This document shows, in pieces, positions 35,262 through 45,700 of a DNA stretch of 64,000 nucleotides. Position 1 is the first letter of the stretch. Each line of letters starts with the position of its first letter. The notes beneath the pieces are model-generated. The model saw only the letters and a list, made by a program, of their open reading frames with translations, was not told the DNA's origin and made no database searches. This DNA is from an uncultured Algibacter sp. (GTDB lineage: Bacteria > Bacteroidota > Bacteroidia > Flavobacteriales > Flavobacteriaceae). Position numbers and translations under genes: made by a program. Location: NCBI RefSeq assembly GCF_947495925.1, contig NZ_CANMAU010000005.1, forward strand, positions 362,855 to 426,854, given 5' to 3'.

Positions 35262-38200
35262 TTAAAAGCCTAATTGTAGTCCTAAGGTTAATTGGCGCAA
35301 TTGTGGTAATTGGCTATTGGAAGGCTGCTCGGGGTCGGGACCATCATAATTCGTAAAAGTTAGTAAGTTTTGCCCTTGCAGATATACGTTTACATCAAAC
35401 CCCTTTCGAATAGTAGGAAGTTTATAATTTAAAGACACACTCCTTAATCTGATAAACGAAGCATCGGAAATAGCAGCCTGACTTCTTCTTTGCAACCCAC
35501 CTGTGTCTTCCCGTAATGCCAATCCTCCAGAAGCCATTTCAATGGGATTTGAATCTCCAGGCTGTTGCCATCTATCCAATAATCTTACTGAAGCATTTCC
35601 TCTGTAGCCTGGTGTTGCAACAAATCTTAATTCATTAAATGCGTTTTGCTTTTTAAACTGGAAAAAGAAGTCCAATGTGAAATTCTTATAACTGAGGACA
35701 TTTCCTAAGCCTCCATAAAATTCAGGTGCCAAATCCTCAATCCATTGCCTATCCTGTGGGCTACTTATAACGTCATCTTCGTTATAATCTTCAAACTGAT
35801 AAACACCTGCTTCTGTATCTACCCCTAAAGCATGATATAGCTTGGTTATTGTAAGTGGCTTCCCGATAATAAACCTATTCGCAAAAGTTGACGTTTCAAG
35901 TCCCGGGAACTTCACTAATTTATTTTTAGGAACAGAAATATTAAATGTTGTCGTCCATTTAAAATGCTTATTTTGAATATTAACAGAACGAAAATCCACT
36001 TCAAACCCAGTATTTTCCACGGTGGCATCAAAATTCCCTGTTAACTCAGGAAACCCGGTTGTTGCTGCCAATGGAATACCAATTAATTGATTAGACGAGC
36101 GGTTTCGATACCAAGATGTATTTATTAGTATTCGATCCTGTAAGAAGCCAAGTTCCAAAGCTGCTTCAAGCTTTATATTTTCTTCCCACCCAAATAAAGG
36201 ATTAAAAATACCTGTAGGTTCTAATATGGTGGCTCCATTATAATCAAAACCTGTAACATGGTAAGTATCTAAAAACTTATAGTCTCCAATATTGTCACTT
36301 CCTGTTGATCCATAGCTGGCTCGCAACTTTCCAAAACTCAAAATAGAATTTTTGCTAAACATACGTTCATTTGAAAACAACCATGCTAGCCCTACCGCAC
36401 CAAAATTCCCAAACTGTTTACCTGGACCAAATCTAGAGGACCCATCCCGGCGCCCTGTAAGATTGAGAATATATTTATCTTTCCAATTGAAGTTAACACG
36501 ACCAAAAAAGGCCTGATAACTATACTCGCTATCTGAATCTTCTAAAACGTCTAAAGTTTCTGCCGCTGTTAAATTGAGTATCAAACTATTATTCGGGAAT
36601 CCCATGCCCTTTTGAACAAATTGTTGCGAGCGTTCTCTTTGAAAAGTCGACCCCAATAACACTTGTAATTTGGAATTTTCCCATTGTTTAGTCCAATTCA
36701 ACTGCGGTTCAATTATCCATGATACCCGTTTGGAATTGTTCGTTGTTATTGACGAATAGTTTTGAGGTGTAAAACCAAATTGAGGGTTTCTTGCTGAAGA
36801 TGGAAGTGTCCTATAAGATTCCAAACCATAAGTATTATAACCTAAATTCGTCTTGAATTCAAGATTTGGAAATACCATATAGGACATTCCTGCATTAGCA
36901 ATTAGGGTGTTTATTTTTACTTCATAAATCTCTTCAAGCGCAGCCAAAGGGTTATCCCAAGTATTGTTCTCCCAATTCAAATTACCCGTATCATCGTATA
37001 ATTCTGGTGCATTCGGTTCAAGCCTATACGCCATGCTTGTAAAGTCTGTTCTTGGCAATACATTTTTCTCGTTTGTATAAATTGTAGACAGGTTCATTTT
37101 AAAGCGTTTATCGTTGGACTGGTGATTTAAGTTACTATGTACAGTTGCCTTTTTATAGTTTGCATCACCAGGAAAAACGGTGGTCTCTTTTTGGTAGCCT
37201 CCACTAATCAAAAATTGTGTCCCCTCACTACCGCCCGAAACAGACAATTGAGCATTATTCCGATAAGCTGTACCTCCTATTAATTCTTTTTGCCAGTCTG
37301 TATAACGTGTATTATCCCAACTCTTTACATCGGGCCAAATGAAATCAAAGGCTGGATTCTCAAGAAAAGAACCAAATCCATCATTATTAATACCTTCTTT
37401 CCGGATCTCTAGGTATTGTTGGGTGTTCATCAAATCTAAAAAGTTGGATACTTGACCAAGTGTACTACTCATATTGGCCTTAAACTGAGTTTTACCCACT
37501 TTACCTTTTTTAGTGGTGATAAGAACAACTCCGTTTGCTCCTCGAGAACCATAAATAGCCGTGGCATCGGCATCCTTTAAGACCTCAATACTTTCAATAT
37601 CACTGGGATTAATTGCATTCAAGGGGCTTATGTTTCCATTATTGATTTGACCAGACACATCAAATGAACCTAAGGACTGAGAACTAAAGGGAATGCCATC
37701 CACGATAAACAAAGGATCAGAAACACCATTTATAAAATTCTTCCCTCTAATTTCTATATCAAAACCACTTCCAGGAACCCCAGAAGATTGTACAATATTA
37801 ACGCCTGATAAATGACCTTGCATGGCGGCTAGTGGATTATTAACAGGTTGCTTTTCAATTGTTTTTGCCTTTATACTTACAATATTACCGGTACGCTCTT
37901 TTTCCTCTACAGAATAATAGCCAGCATTAAGAGTTACGACATCCAATTGAGTAACATCCTCTATTAACTGAATATTGATTTGTGAAACATTATTAACAAC
38001 AATAGTTTGCGTTATAAAACCAAGTGCCGAAACGATCAAGGTATCATTTGGCTGTGCTAGGATGATGTAAGATCCATCAAAATCGGAAGCCACACCTTGA
38101 CTGCTACCTTTAATTTTAATATGTGCTCCAGGTACAGGTAAACCAGCCACATCTTTAATAACGCCATGAATTGGTGACTGTTGAATATTGGCATTAGCGG

Positions 38201-38318
38201 TATGATGATTAAGTAAAATACCATCTATAGATAAAGCTTCGGTAAATATGGGAACAAGTATTAGGCAAAAAGAAAAGAATAGTATACGCCTACTCTGACT
38301 TATATAATTATTTTTCAT
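35262..38318 (-). CDS. SusC/RagA-family TonB-dependent transporter
   Basis: The transporter is 1018 aa. Signal peptide (about residues 1-29), then a carboxypeptidase-D-regulatory-like domain (IHGVIKDVAGLPVPGAHIKIKGSSQGVASDFDG), the plug with SGVPGSGFDIEIRGKNFINGVSDPLFIVDGIPF and IESIEVLKDADATAIYGSRGANGVVLITTKKG, then the beta-barrel ending in aromatic Phe. It is the first gene of a three-gene operon with SusD and the metalloprotease. The partner protease suggests peptide rather than glycan uptake, because no glycoside hydrolases are near. Confidence 0.93.
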   Translation of the reverse strand: MKNNYISQSRRILFFSFCLILVPIFTEALSIDGILLNHHTANANIQQSPIHGVIKDVAGLPVPGAHIKIKGSSQGVASDFDGSYIILAQPNDTLIVSALGFITQTIVVNNVSQINIQLIEDVTQLDVVTLNAGYYSVEEKERTGNIVSIKAKTIEKQPVNNPLAAMQGHLSGVNIVQSSGVPGSGFDIEIRGKNFINGVSDPLFIVDGIPFSSQSLGSFDVSGQINNGNISPLNAINPSDIESIEVLKDADATAIYGSRGANGVVLITTKKGKVGKTQFKANMSSTLGQVSNFLDLMNTQQYLEIRKEGINNDGFGSFLENPAFDFIWPDVKSWDNTRYTDWQKELIGGTAYRNNAQLSVSGGSEGTQFLISGGYQKETTVFPGDANYKKATVHSNLNHQSNDKRFKMNLSTIYTNEKNVLPRTDFTSMAYRLEPNAPELYDDTGNLNWENNTWDNPLAALEEIYEVKINTLIANAGMSYMVFPNLEFKTNLGYNTYGLESYRTLPSSARNPQFGFTPQNYSSITTNNSKRVSWIIEPQLNWTKQWENSKLQVLLGSTFQRERSQQFVQKGMGFPNNSLILNLTAAETLDVLEDSDSEYSYQAFFGRVNFNWKDKYILNLTGRRDGSSRFGPGKQFGNFGAVGLAWLFSNERMFSKNSILSFGKLRASYGSTGSDNIGDYKFLDTYHVTGFDYNGATILEPTGIFNPLFGWEENIKLEAALELGFLQDRILINTSWYRNRSSNQLIGIPLAATTGFPELTGNFDATVENTGFEVDFRSVNIQNKHFKWTTTFNISVPKNKLVKFPGLETSTFANRFIIGKPLTITKLYHALGVDTEAGVYQFEDYNEDDVISSPQDRQWIEDLAPEFYGGLGNVLSYKNFTLDFFFQFKKQNAFNELRFVATPGYRGNASVRLLDRWQQPGDSNPIEMASGGLALREDTGGLQRRSQAAISDASFIRLRSVSLNYKLPTIRKGFDVNVYLQGQNLLTFTNYDGPDPEQPSNSQLPQLRQLTLGLQLGF

Positions 38319-38359
38319 AATTTTGAATTAGGTTGAACATTAATTTGTTTAATTGGTAT

Positions 38360-38399
38360 AAGCCTCCTATTGACCGTTCGAAAGTTTGTTAGGAGGCTT
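38360..38399 (+). terminator. Hairpin in the susC upstream region, plus-strand terminator form
   Basis: AAGCCTCCT at 38360-38368 pairs with AGGAGGCTT at 38391-38399; on the plus strand a T-rich run follows. It points away from susC, so it would terminate an antisense or small transcript rather than the operon. On the minus strand it would be a 5' leader hairpin of susC. Confidence 0.5.
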
Positions 38400-38902
38400 T
38401 TTGTTTTTATTAGTGTCTAATCATAGGCAGTGTCGTGTTATATTAGTTTTATATTAAGGATTGCTTTCAAACATCCTTGAGTCCATTATTTTTTCACTAT
38501 AGAGTGTAAAATGACTAATTCAAACACCTGTATAAAAGGGCATGTGAAAGCACATAAGCATTAGGCTTTGTATAAAATAGTTGGTCTGGATACCATTAAA
38601 ATGAATGTTGTAGCTATGAGATAAAAAAGAGTAAATAATAAAATCCAGAAAGATGTAACGTACATCTCATAGCATGAATAGCCTATATCGGGCCTTTAGG
38701 TTTTTTCTTAAAAAGAATTTCTAATACAGAAACCCCGAGCTCGTAAAAACTCTGATAGTTTGTTTTCTGATTTTCATTACAAAAAATGTGTTGCATTCTA
38801 ATTAAATCTAAACCATGCAATTCTAAAAAAAACGAAACAACGCTAAGACAAGGAGAGTTTAAAGCAAATGTATAATTACAAAAAAGCGTGAAACTCAACT
38901 TA

Positions 38903-39012
38903 TCTGAAAAGAGGTACTGGTATACCTTGCAGAGATAAGAGAGCTCACGCCTAGGTCGTGAGCCAATCTACTTATCATCTCATCTGCAAAAATTACCAGT
39001 TTTCTTTTCAGA
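38903..39012. repeat. 110-bp imperfect palindrome
   Basis: The outer arm TCTGAAAAGA at 38903-38912 is repeated in inverse at 39003-39012; ACTGGTA, TTGCAGA and a GATAAG block follow inwards in both arms, and the core is GCTCACG (38943-38949) / CGTGAGC (38957-38963) around the 6-bp palindrome CCTAGG. Arms are about 47 and 56 bases, with small gaps. The structure could be a large hairpin RNA, a transposon end or MITE-like remnant, or a regulator site. Confidence 0.75.
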
Positions 39013-39151
39013 GACTCAAAGCGATAGCTTCAAATTTTTTTAATACGAAGAATCGCAAATATATTAATTCTGAGACCAAGGTAATAAAAATATTGATTGC
39101 AGGTATATATACCCTCATTTATTTATTAAAAACTTTAGAAATTGCTATCTG

Positions 39152-39394
39152 ATGAGCTCACCAATTGATAATATTGACAAAGATTTTTTTAAAGTTTTAT
39201 TTGGTGAAAATCTAAATAAACTACGAAAAGACAGAAGGTTGAGCTACAGGCAATTAGCTACAAGATGCAATATAGATAATAGTGATCTCAGCAAAATAGA
39301 AAAAGGACAAAGAAACATTTCTCTATCTACTATTTTAGAATTAGCTAAAGGGTTAAATATTCACCCAAAAGAGTTATTTGATTTTGAAATATAG
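39152..39394 (+). CDS. Small XRE-family HTH regulator upstream of cas1
   Basis: The protein is 80 aa, almost entirely an HTH domain: LRKDRRLSYRQLATRCNIDNSDLSKIEKGQRNI (about residues 22-54), then STILELAKGLNIHPKELFDFEI. It is on the same strand as cas1-cas2 and 237 bp before them, so it could regulate the CRISPR locus, but its own gene may also be independent. Confidence 0.8.
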   Translation: MSSPIDNIDKDFFKVLFGENLNKLRKDRRLSYRQLATRCNIDNSDLSKIEKGQRNISLSTILELAKGLNIHPKELFDFEI

Positions 39395-39631
39395 GATGAT
39401 TTTCATTTATTAAATTGAATCTCGTTTATGACAATTGTATCATCCCTGTTATTATAGCATAATAGATTTTCTTAGTCTAGACAGGACACCTCTCAACATT
39501 TGAAAACTACTGAAAATAAACTTTAATTGTTCAAACTTATTTTACACACCTTTAATTACTATATTTATAACTCCCTTTAACTTAATTATTAATTAGCATA
39601 TTTTTTAAATCTTGTTAACTCTTAATAATTT

Positions 39632-40516
39632 ATGCTAAAGAAAACACTATTATTTACCAATAAATGCTCTATCACTACTTCTCATGAGCAACTCGTCATT
39701 AAATCTAACCAAAGAAATAAAACAATACCGATTGAAGACATTGGCTATCTGGTGATAGACCACTGTGAAACATACATTAGTATTCCAGCTCTTAATAAAT
39801 TAATAAACAATAATTGCGCAGTGATTTTTTGTAATGAAAAGCACTTACCAAATTCGATGTTACTAAACCTCAACAGTCATCACATACAACAAGAAATATT
39901 TAAACATCAAATTGAAGCAAGCTTACCTTTAAAAAAACAATTGTGGCAACAGACCATCAAAGAGAAAATTAGAAATCAAGGTATTCTGTTAGAAAAAACA
40001 ACCCACAAAACAAACAACTTTGAATTCTTAGAGAGTAAAGTTTTAAGTGGAGACACTTCAAATATGGAAGCTGTTGCCGCTAATTTTTATTGGAAGTCTT
40101 TTTTTGAAATTGACTTTAAAAGAGCTCGATTTGGCAATTACCCCAATAACTTTTTAAACTACGGTTATGCTATTTTAAGGGCAGCAACGGCTAGAGCCTT
40201 ATCTGGAAGTGGTTTGCTTAATACTTTAGGCATACATCATAAAAGTAAATATAATGCCTTTGCTCTAGCAGACGATATAATGGAACCTTTCAGACCAATT
40301 GTAGATGAAGTTGTTCATTATATTATTCAACAATATGATGAACAAGAACTTAATACTTTAATAAAATCTGAAATTCTGTCAATTCTTACCAGAACAGTTT
40401 ATTTTAAAGGAGAGAAAAGCACCCTAATAGTTGCTTTACAAAAAACAGCTAGCTCACTACAACATTGTTATTCGGGAAAAAGAAAGAAAATTAAGTATCC
40501 TAAATTATGGAACTAA
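39632..40516 (+). CDS. cas1: CRISPR-associated endonuclease Cas1 (type II-C)
   Basis: The protein is 294 aa, normal for a type II Cas1, the integrase that inserts new spacers together with Cas2. Visible features: LLFTNKCSITTSHEQLVIKS at the N-terminus, the conserved Glu in NMEAVAANFYWKSFF, and ALSGSGLLNTLGIHHKSKYNAFALADDIMEPFRPIVDEVVH containing the catalytic His/Asp region. The absence of csn2 and cas4 in the locus makes it II-C. It overlaps cas2 by 10 bp. Confidence 0.95.
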   Translation: MLKKTLLFTNKCSITTSHEQLVIKSNQRNKTIPIEDIGYLVIDHCETYISIPALNKLINNNCAVIFCNEKHLPNSMLLNLNSHHIQQEIFKHQIEASLPLKKQLWQQTIKEKIRNQGILLEKTTHKTNNFEFLESKVLSGDTSNMEAVAANFYWKSFFEIDFKRARFGNYPNNFLNYGYAILRAATARALSGSGLLNTLGIHHKSKYNAFALADDIMEPFRPIVDEVVHYIIQQYDEQELNTLIKSEILSILTRTVYFKGEKSTLIVALQKTASSLQHCYSGKRKKIKYPKLWN

Positions 40517-40836
40517 ACGGTTATAGAATTATGTGGTTATTTGTATTTTTTGACTTACCAACAGACACCGCTAAAGACAGAAAAAATGCTTCTGGATTTA
40601 GAAAAAACTTATTAAAAGATGGTTTTACTATGATGCAATATTCTGTATATATGCGTCATTGTGCCAGTAGTGAAAGTGCAGATGCACATGAAAAAAGGAT
40701 TAAAAAACTACTACCTCCCTTTGGAAAAGTTAGCATTCTTAGAATTACTGACAAACAATTTGGCAATATCATGAATTTTTGGGGACGATCTGAAGCTCCT
40801 AAAGAAACGCAGCCAACACAATTAGAATTGTTTTAA
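40507..40836 (+). CDS. cas2: CRISPR-associated endonuclease Cas2
   Basis: The protein is 109 aa with the ferredoxin-like Cas2 fold: WLFVFFDLPTDTAKDRKNASGFRKNLLKDGFTMMQYSVYMRH. It contains the catalytic-position Asp in FFDLP and ends with GKVSILRITDKQFGNI. It forms the adaptation complex with Cas1 and is translationally coupled to it. A hairpin terminator follows directly. Confidence 0.95.
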   Translation: MELNGYRIMWLFVFFDLPTDTAKDRKNASGFRKNLLKDGFTMMQYSVYMRHCASSESADAHEKRIKKLLPPFGKVSILRITDKQFGNIMNFWGRSEAPKETQPTQLELF

Positions 40837-40840
40837 AACA

Positions 40841-40889
40841 AAAAATGCTTCAATCTTGCCCTATCATTGCAAAAAAGAAGCATTTTTTT
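40841..40889 (+). terminator. Terminator of cas1-cas2
   Basis: AAAAATGCTTC at 40841-40851 pairs with GAAGCATTTTT at 40877-40887, followed by T bases. It lies between cas2 and the repeat array; the mirror-image T run on the other strand would also stop array transcripts coming from the right. Confidence 0.8.
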
Positions 40890-40940
40890 AAACGATATTT
40901 CATCTTAAACACATGATTATCAGAAGACATACCTTCAACT

Positions 40941-42683
40941 AATATCGTGTTCTCTAATCTTTAATCAAACCACAACTAACAATAGGAATATAACTTTCAG
41001 TATCAAAATATCGTGTTCTCTAATCTTTAATCAAACCACAACATTTGAGCATTATTAACTGCTCCATCAACTAATATCGTGTTCTCTAATCTTTAATCAA
41101 ACCACAACTGCTCCACACAAAAAAGGCTTTCGAACCTTAATATCGTGTTCTCTAATCTTTAATCAAACCACAACGTATAGCAACAGCTTCAATGCGCGGG
41201 TCGAAATATCGTGTTCTCTAATCTTTAATCAAACCACAACTGTTCACCAGATAGTAATACAGATGGAGACAATATCGTGTTCTCTAATCTTTAATCAAAC
41301 CACAACTAAGTGGCACAGATTTAATATTCACGGGTAAATATCGTGTTCTCTAATCTTTAATCAAACCACAACATGTATTCTTGTATTACTGGAATAGCTT
41401 TTAATATCGTGTTCTCTAATCTTTAATCAAACCACAACATAAATGATGAAACCGTTGGAGGTATCATGAATATCGTGTTCTCTAATCTTTAATCAAACCA
41501 CAACATTTTATTGGCTTTATAGAATAGTCAGGAAAATATCGTGTTCTCTAATCTTTAATCAAACCACAACACGTGATAAAGTGATTTCTCCTTTCTTGAA
41601 AATATCGTGTTCTCTAATCTTTAATCAAACCACAACAAATCATCAACAAATCTAATTCTTGTCCTTAATATCGTGTTCTCTAATCTTTAATCAAACCACA
41701 ACTGTTGCTTTAGGTAAACCAAATAATTTCGTAATATCGTGTTCTCTAATCTTTAATCAAACCACAACGATCCGGCGTCATTGGTGTCGTACTTATCAAA
41801 TATCGTGTTCTCTAATCTTTAATCAAACCACAACAAGCTTTACGCGAAACGGAAATGGATATTAATATCGTGTTCTCTAATCTTTAATCAAACCACAACT
41901 TTCAAATACTTCTCTTTCCAAAGCTTATCAATATCGTGTTCTCTAATCTTTAATCAAACCACAACTTATCCCTAAAAGCGTATTGTATGTGCGTGAATAT
42001 CGTGTTCTCTAATCTTTAATCAAACCACAACCATACAGGAACACCGTATTACAATATAGTTAATATCGTGTTCTCTAATCTTTAATCAAACCACAACGTG
42101 AATCATGCCTATTCCGCCCGTTAAACTAATATCGTGTTCTCTAATCTTTAATCAAACCACAACTTTTAATTTATACGGGTAGTTTTTAAACTTAATATCG
42201 TGTTCTCTAATCTTTAATCAAACCACAACATCTGTATGGATCCATATATAGGAGTTGTCAATATCGTGTTCTCTAATCTTTAATCAAACCACAACTGCGG
42301 CAAATGTGTAAAATGTTTAAGGAGAATATCGTGTTCTCTAATCTTTAATCAAACCACAACCAAAAAACATCGAAACACCTTGTTAAAAAAAATATCGTGT
42401 TCTCTAATCTTTAATCAAACCACAACTCAATACCGTATTGTGAAAATGCAATTTCTAATATCGTGTTCTCTAATCTTTAATCAAACCACAACATATATAT
42501 CTAAACTATCCATTATTTTGGCAATATCGTGTTCTCTAATCTTTAATCAAACCACAACAGTAATTCAACTAAGTATAGCTTTTACTAAAATATCGTGTTC
42601 TCTAATCTTTAATCAAACCACAACAGTTGCACACAAGTTTTAAACATTATTATTAATATCGTGTTCTCTAATCTTTAATCAAA
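40941..42683 (-). CRISPR. Type II-C CRISPR array, 26 full repeats plus one truncated
   Basis: The 36-bp repeat on the plus strand starts AATATCGTGTTCTC and ends AAACCACAAC, so the guide-sense repeat (starting GTTGTGGTTTGATT) is on the minus strand. Repeats start at 40941, 41007, 41073 and onward every 66 bp, to 42589. Spacers are 30 bp, except two of 29 bp (following the repeats at 41799 and 42260). All full repeats look identical, and all 26 spacers differ. A last repeat at 42655-42683 keeps 29 bases of the repeat, then diverges, losing CCACAAC. The guide-sense strand follows from the anti-repeat of the tracrRNA. Confidence 0.98.
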
Positions 42684-42793
42684 AAGGTCTAAATCATTGT
42701 AAAAACTGAAAAGTCAATTATAAATTGTGGTTTAGTTATTTAAAATTAATAAATTTATGTCAAAGAACTTTAGATTTTATTGTAAATATAAAT

Positions 42794-45700
42794 CTATATT
42801 TTTTCTATTTTTCCAGTAACAGAAATTTTTACTTTAATAGGATTAAACGTAAACCAACCTGTTTTACCTTCTCCAAAACCTCTAACTTGTTTGTATTTAT
42901 CATCTGTAACAGTCGAAGAAGTATGTTTTCTGAAAAAATAATCACCAGAGGTTAACTTTTGTACTCTATAAATGTAATCTTTCAAAACGTTCTTATTAGG
43001 ATTTTCCCAATCAATTTCATCTTCGTTTAGACCTAACAAAAACATATCGTTAATATGCAAAGTTGTAACTATTTCTTTTCCATCTGCAGGTAATTGATAT
43101 ACTGGAAATCCTTTCCGCTTGCGTTCAACAACCGTCCAAAACGTTACTACATCTTCCTTTAAATTCCCTTTCTCATCTTTATAAATTAACACATGATGGT
43201 TTTTTTGAGGGTCTACATATTGTTTTATATTATCCTTTAATCGTTCTGCCCTACCTAAAACCTTCTTTACTCTAACTTTATAAATTGGTATTGGTTCTCT
43301 TTTTATTCCTGATGGCTCTTTTTTATTTAACTTTTTATACCTCTTACCTTCATTAGGCATGAAAAATTTATTTTCTTTAAGATATCTATCTACTTTTCCC
43401 TTAATTATTTTTTGATTCTGTTTATCTAGATTTTTCTCTTTACTAATCATTTTAAGAAAAAAATCCTTTTCATCATAATCAAATGATTTTAAAATATTAT
43501 CAACAATCACCTCCTTCAATTTTAAATCAATAATATTATTTAACTGTAAAAAACTCAAACTATTAATGGCAACCCTATAAACATATTCATCAGTATTACA
43601 ATTTTTATTGCTACCATAAACTGTCTGATGATGTAATTGCCCTCTTGCTGCGACTCCTATATTTTTATAAGTTTTACCCTGTTTTTTTGTTGTATGCGTC
43701 CTTACAGTTAAAATAGATTTCGATTTTTTATGAGATACCAAAATCTGCTCTATAGCAATTTCAGCATCTTCTCTAAACGATTCCCATGGCATAGGAAATT
43801 GATGCAATGCATAATTTCTATCATAACGATTCCATTTACTTAACTCTTGTAAATGACTTCTAGTTGCGCATGCCATAACCAAAGCATCTATGGCATGATG
43901 ACGGTGGTCATCCCTGGATTTAGCATCTTTTTCTTGGTTCAAAATTGTATTTAATCCCCAATGATGTCTCAATTTAGATGTCATTTGTCCTGGAGCCACC
44001 ATTACTTTACCACATATTTTAGAAAGGTAGTTTTTAGCTTCTTTACTTATATATCGTGTATCATTTAATTGTCGGCTAATAAAGTCATCATCCTGTTTTT
44101 TCTTTACAAACTGTTTAAATTTATTATAGGCATTTGGGTAATTAGCTTTATTTTTAAAACAACTCAAAGCTTGTAACTTTATAGCTTGCCACTTTTCCTC
44201 TCCTTGTTTACTGTAAAATTCATAAGGTGTTAAATCGTCTTTAGCCCTATTCTCATCTGCAAAACAAAGCGTTTTATTCATAAAACTATCGTTTAATGAA
44301 CGACTCCAAGGGTAAATATGCTCAATTTGTACTTCCCCACTAAACAATTGATTAACTTCGATATTTTTACCCGTATATGGACAGGTTTTATTACATTCTT
44401 CCCAGAGCTTATATTTTAAAAGGTTTAGATGTGTTGGTCGTTGTCCAATATAATCTAACTCGGCTTTTACGCGATCGTTTTGCTTTTCTAAAAATTGTTG
44501 CTTCCTCCTCGTTTCATATCTGTTTTTTTTAGAAGATTTTAAGTCACGTGCCAACTCAACTTTAATTTCATCTGGTTTGCCGTAATCATCAATAATTTCA
44601 TTGACTAATTTTCTAATTTCAAAAAGCGCTGTAATAACAACAGGATTTTTAATGCCTTGAATTTCTTTATCTGCTATTGGGTTTACAGGTAGTCGGTCTA
44701 ATAACATACTTGTTTCAATAGCACTACTATGATGGTATAATTTTAATAATTCTTTATCTGAAAGTCGGCATTCGGCTTTTAACATTTCCTTCAAAGGTTT
44801 TATATAACCCCCTTTAAGGTTTGATCGTACAATTTCTGGAACATTATCTAACATAAATTGCTTGTTAGTATGCCATGTATCTCCTAACGCATTTCTAACA
44901 CCACCAAGTCCTACAGAAACATCATTCATAAACCCCATTTTTAAGAATGGAAGGATATTATTAATAGCTTTTCTGCTCAAATTAGCGTAACCGTCCTTTA
45001 AATTGAATTTTGAAATTCTATCAGCCTTTTCCTCACTAAAACCCCATTTCTCTATAGCATATTGTTTCAGTCTATCTCTATCATCAAAATTGTAAAGCAC
45101 GTGCCAAATATCTTCTTTTTCTTTTTCTGAAAAATCAAACCATTTATCTCCAAAAAACTTTTTATTCGATAAGTTACTAATAGTATGACTTCCTAGAATT
45201 TTATCATCGTCTTTGTAATTAAATTGAAAATGACCATCTAACTTCCCTATTGTTTTTCTAACTTCTTTGAACTTTATTTTTTCTTTTGAAAATAGAAATT
45301 TTAATATCTTCTCCCTTTCATCTTGAGTTATAACTACTTTTTCTCCCGACAAATCACATTTTAAGGTATTTACCCATTCGTAGATTCTTCGCTCTTCGTT
45401 TGGAATGGCACTAACTGGGCATTTTGTTTTTTTTGGCTCAAATGTACAGTGCCCCACTAAATGTTTTTGCGAGCGAAGCGGTCGCTGATGAAATAGAACA
45501 CCATCTTCTGAGTAACCATCTTTTTTTCGTCCGCCTAAAATAGTTTTGAGTTCTTTTGTTAACTCTGGATGAAATTGTTTTTGAGTTTCCCAAATGGTTT
45601 CAAACTCATCAACATACATTTGTCTTGTGGTATACCTGTTTCTTATACGTTTTAAATCTCCTGTATAAGGCTCATTTTCTTTAGGGTAAATAGTATTCAA

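Larger units (their letters stand above)
38319..39151. other. Intergenic region between the susC operon and the XRE gene
   Basis: About 830 bp without a convincing gene. Two short open frames (38683-38898 minus; 38958-39152 plus) start at TTG/GTG within or beside the palindrome, have no recognisable motif, and are not called. The region contains the hairpin at 38360-38399 and the 110-bp imperfect palindrome. Confidence 0.55.

Noticed and set aside
38683..39152. Two short frames starting at TTG and GTG around the palindrome
   Set aside because: Start codons lie within or beside the inverted repeat, no recognisable domain. Both left uncalled.
41659..42643. Open frames across the CRISPR array encoding a repeated ISCSLIFNQTTT peptide
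   Set aside because: These are translations of the CRISPR repeat with spacers between; they are not genes.
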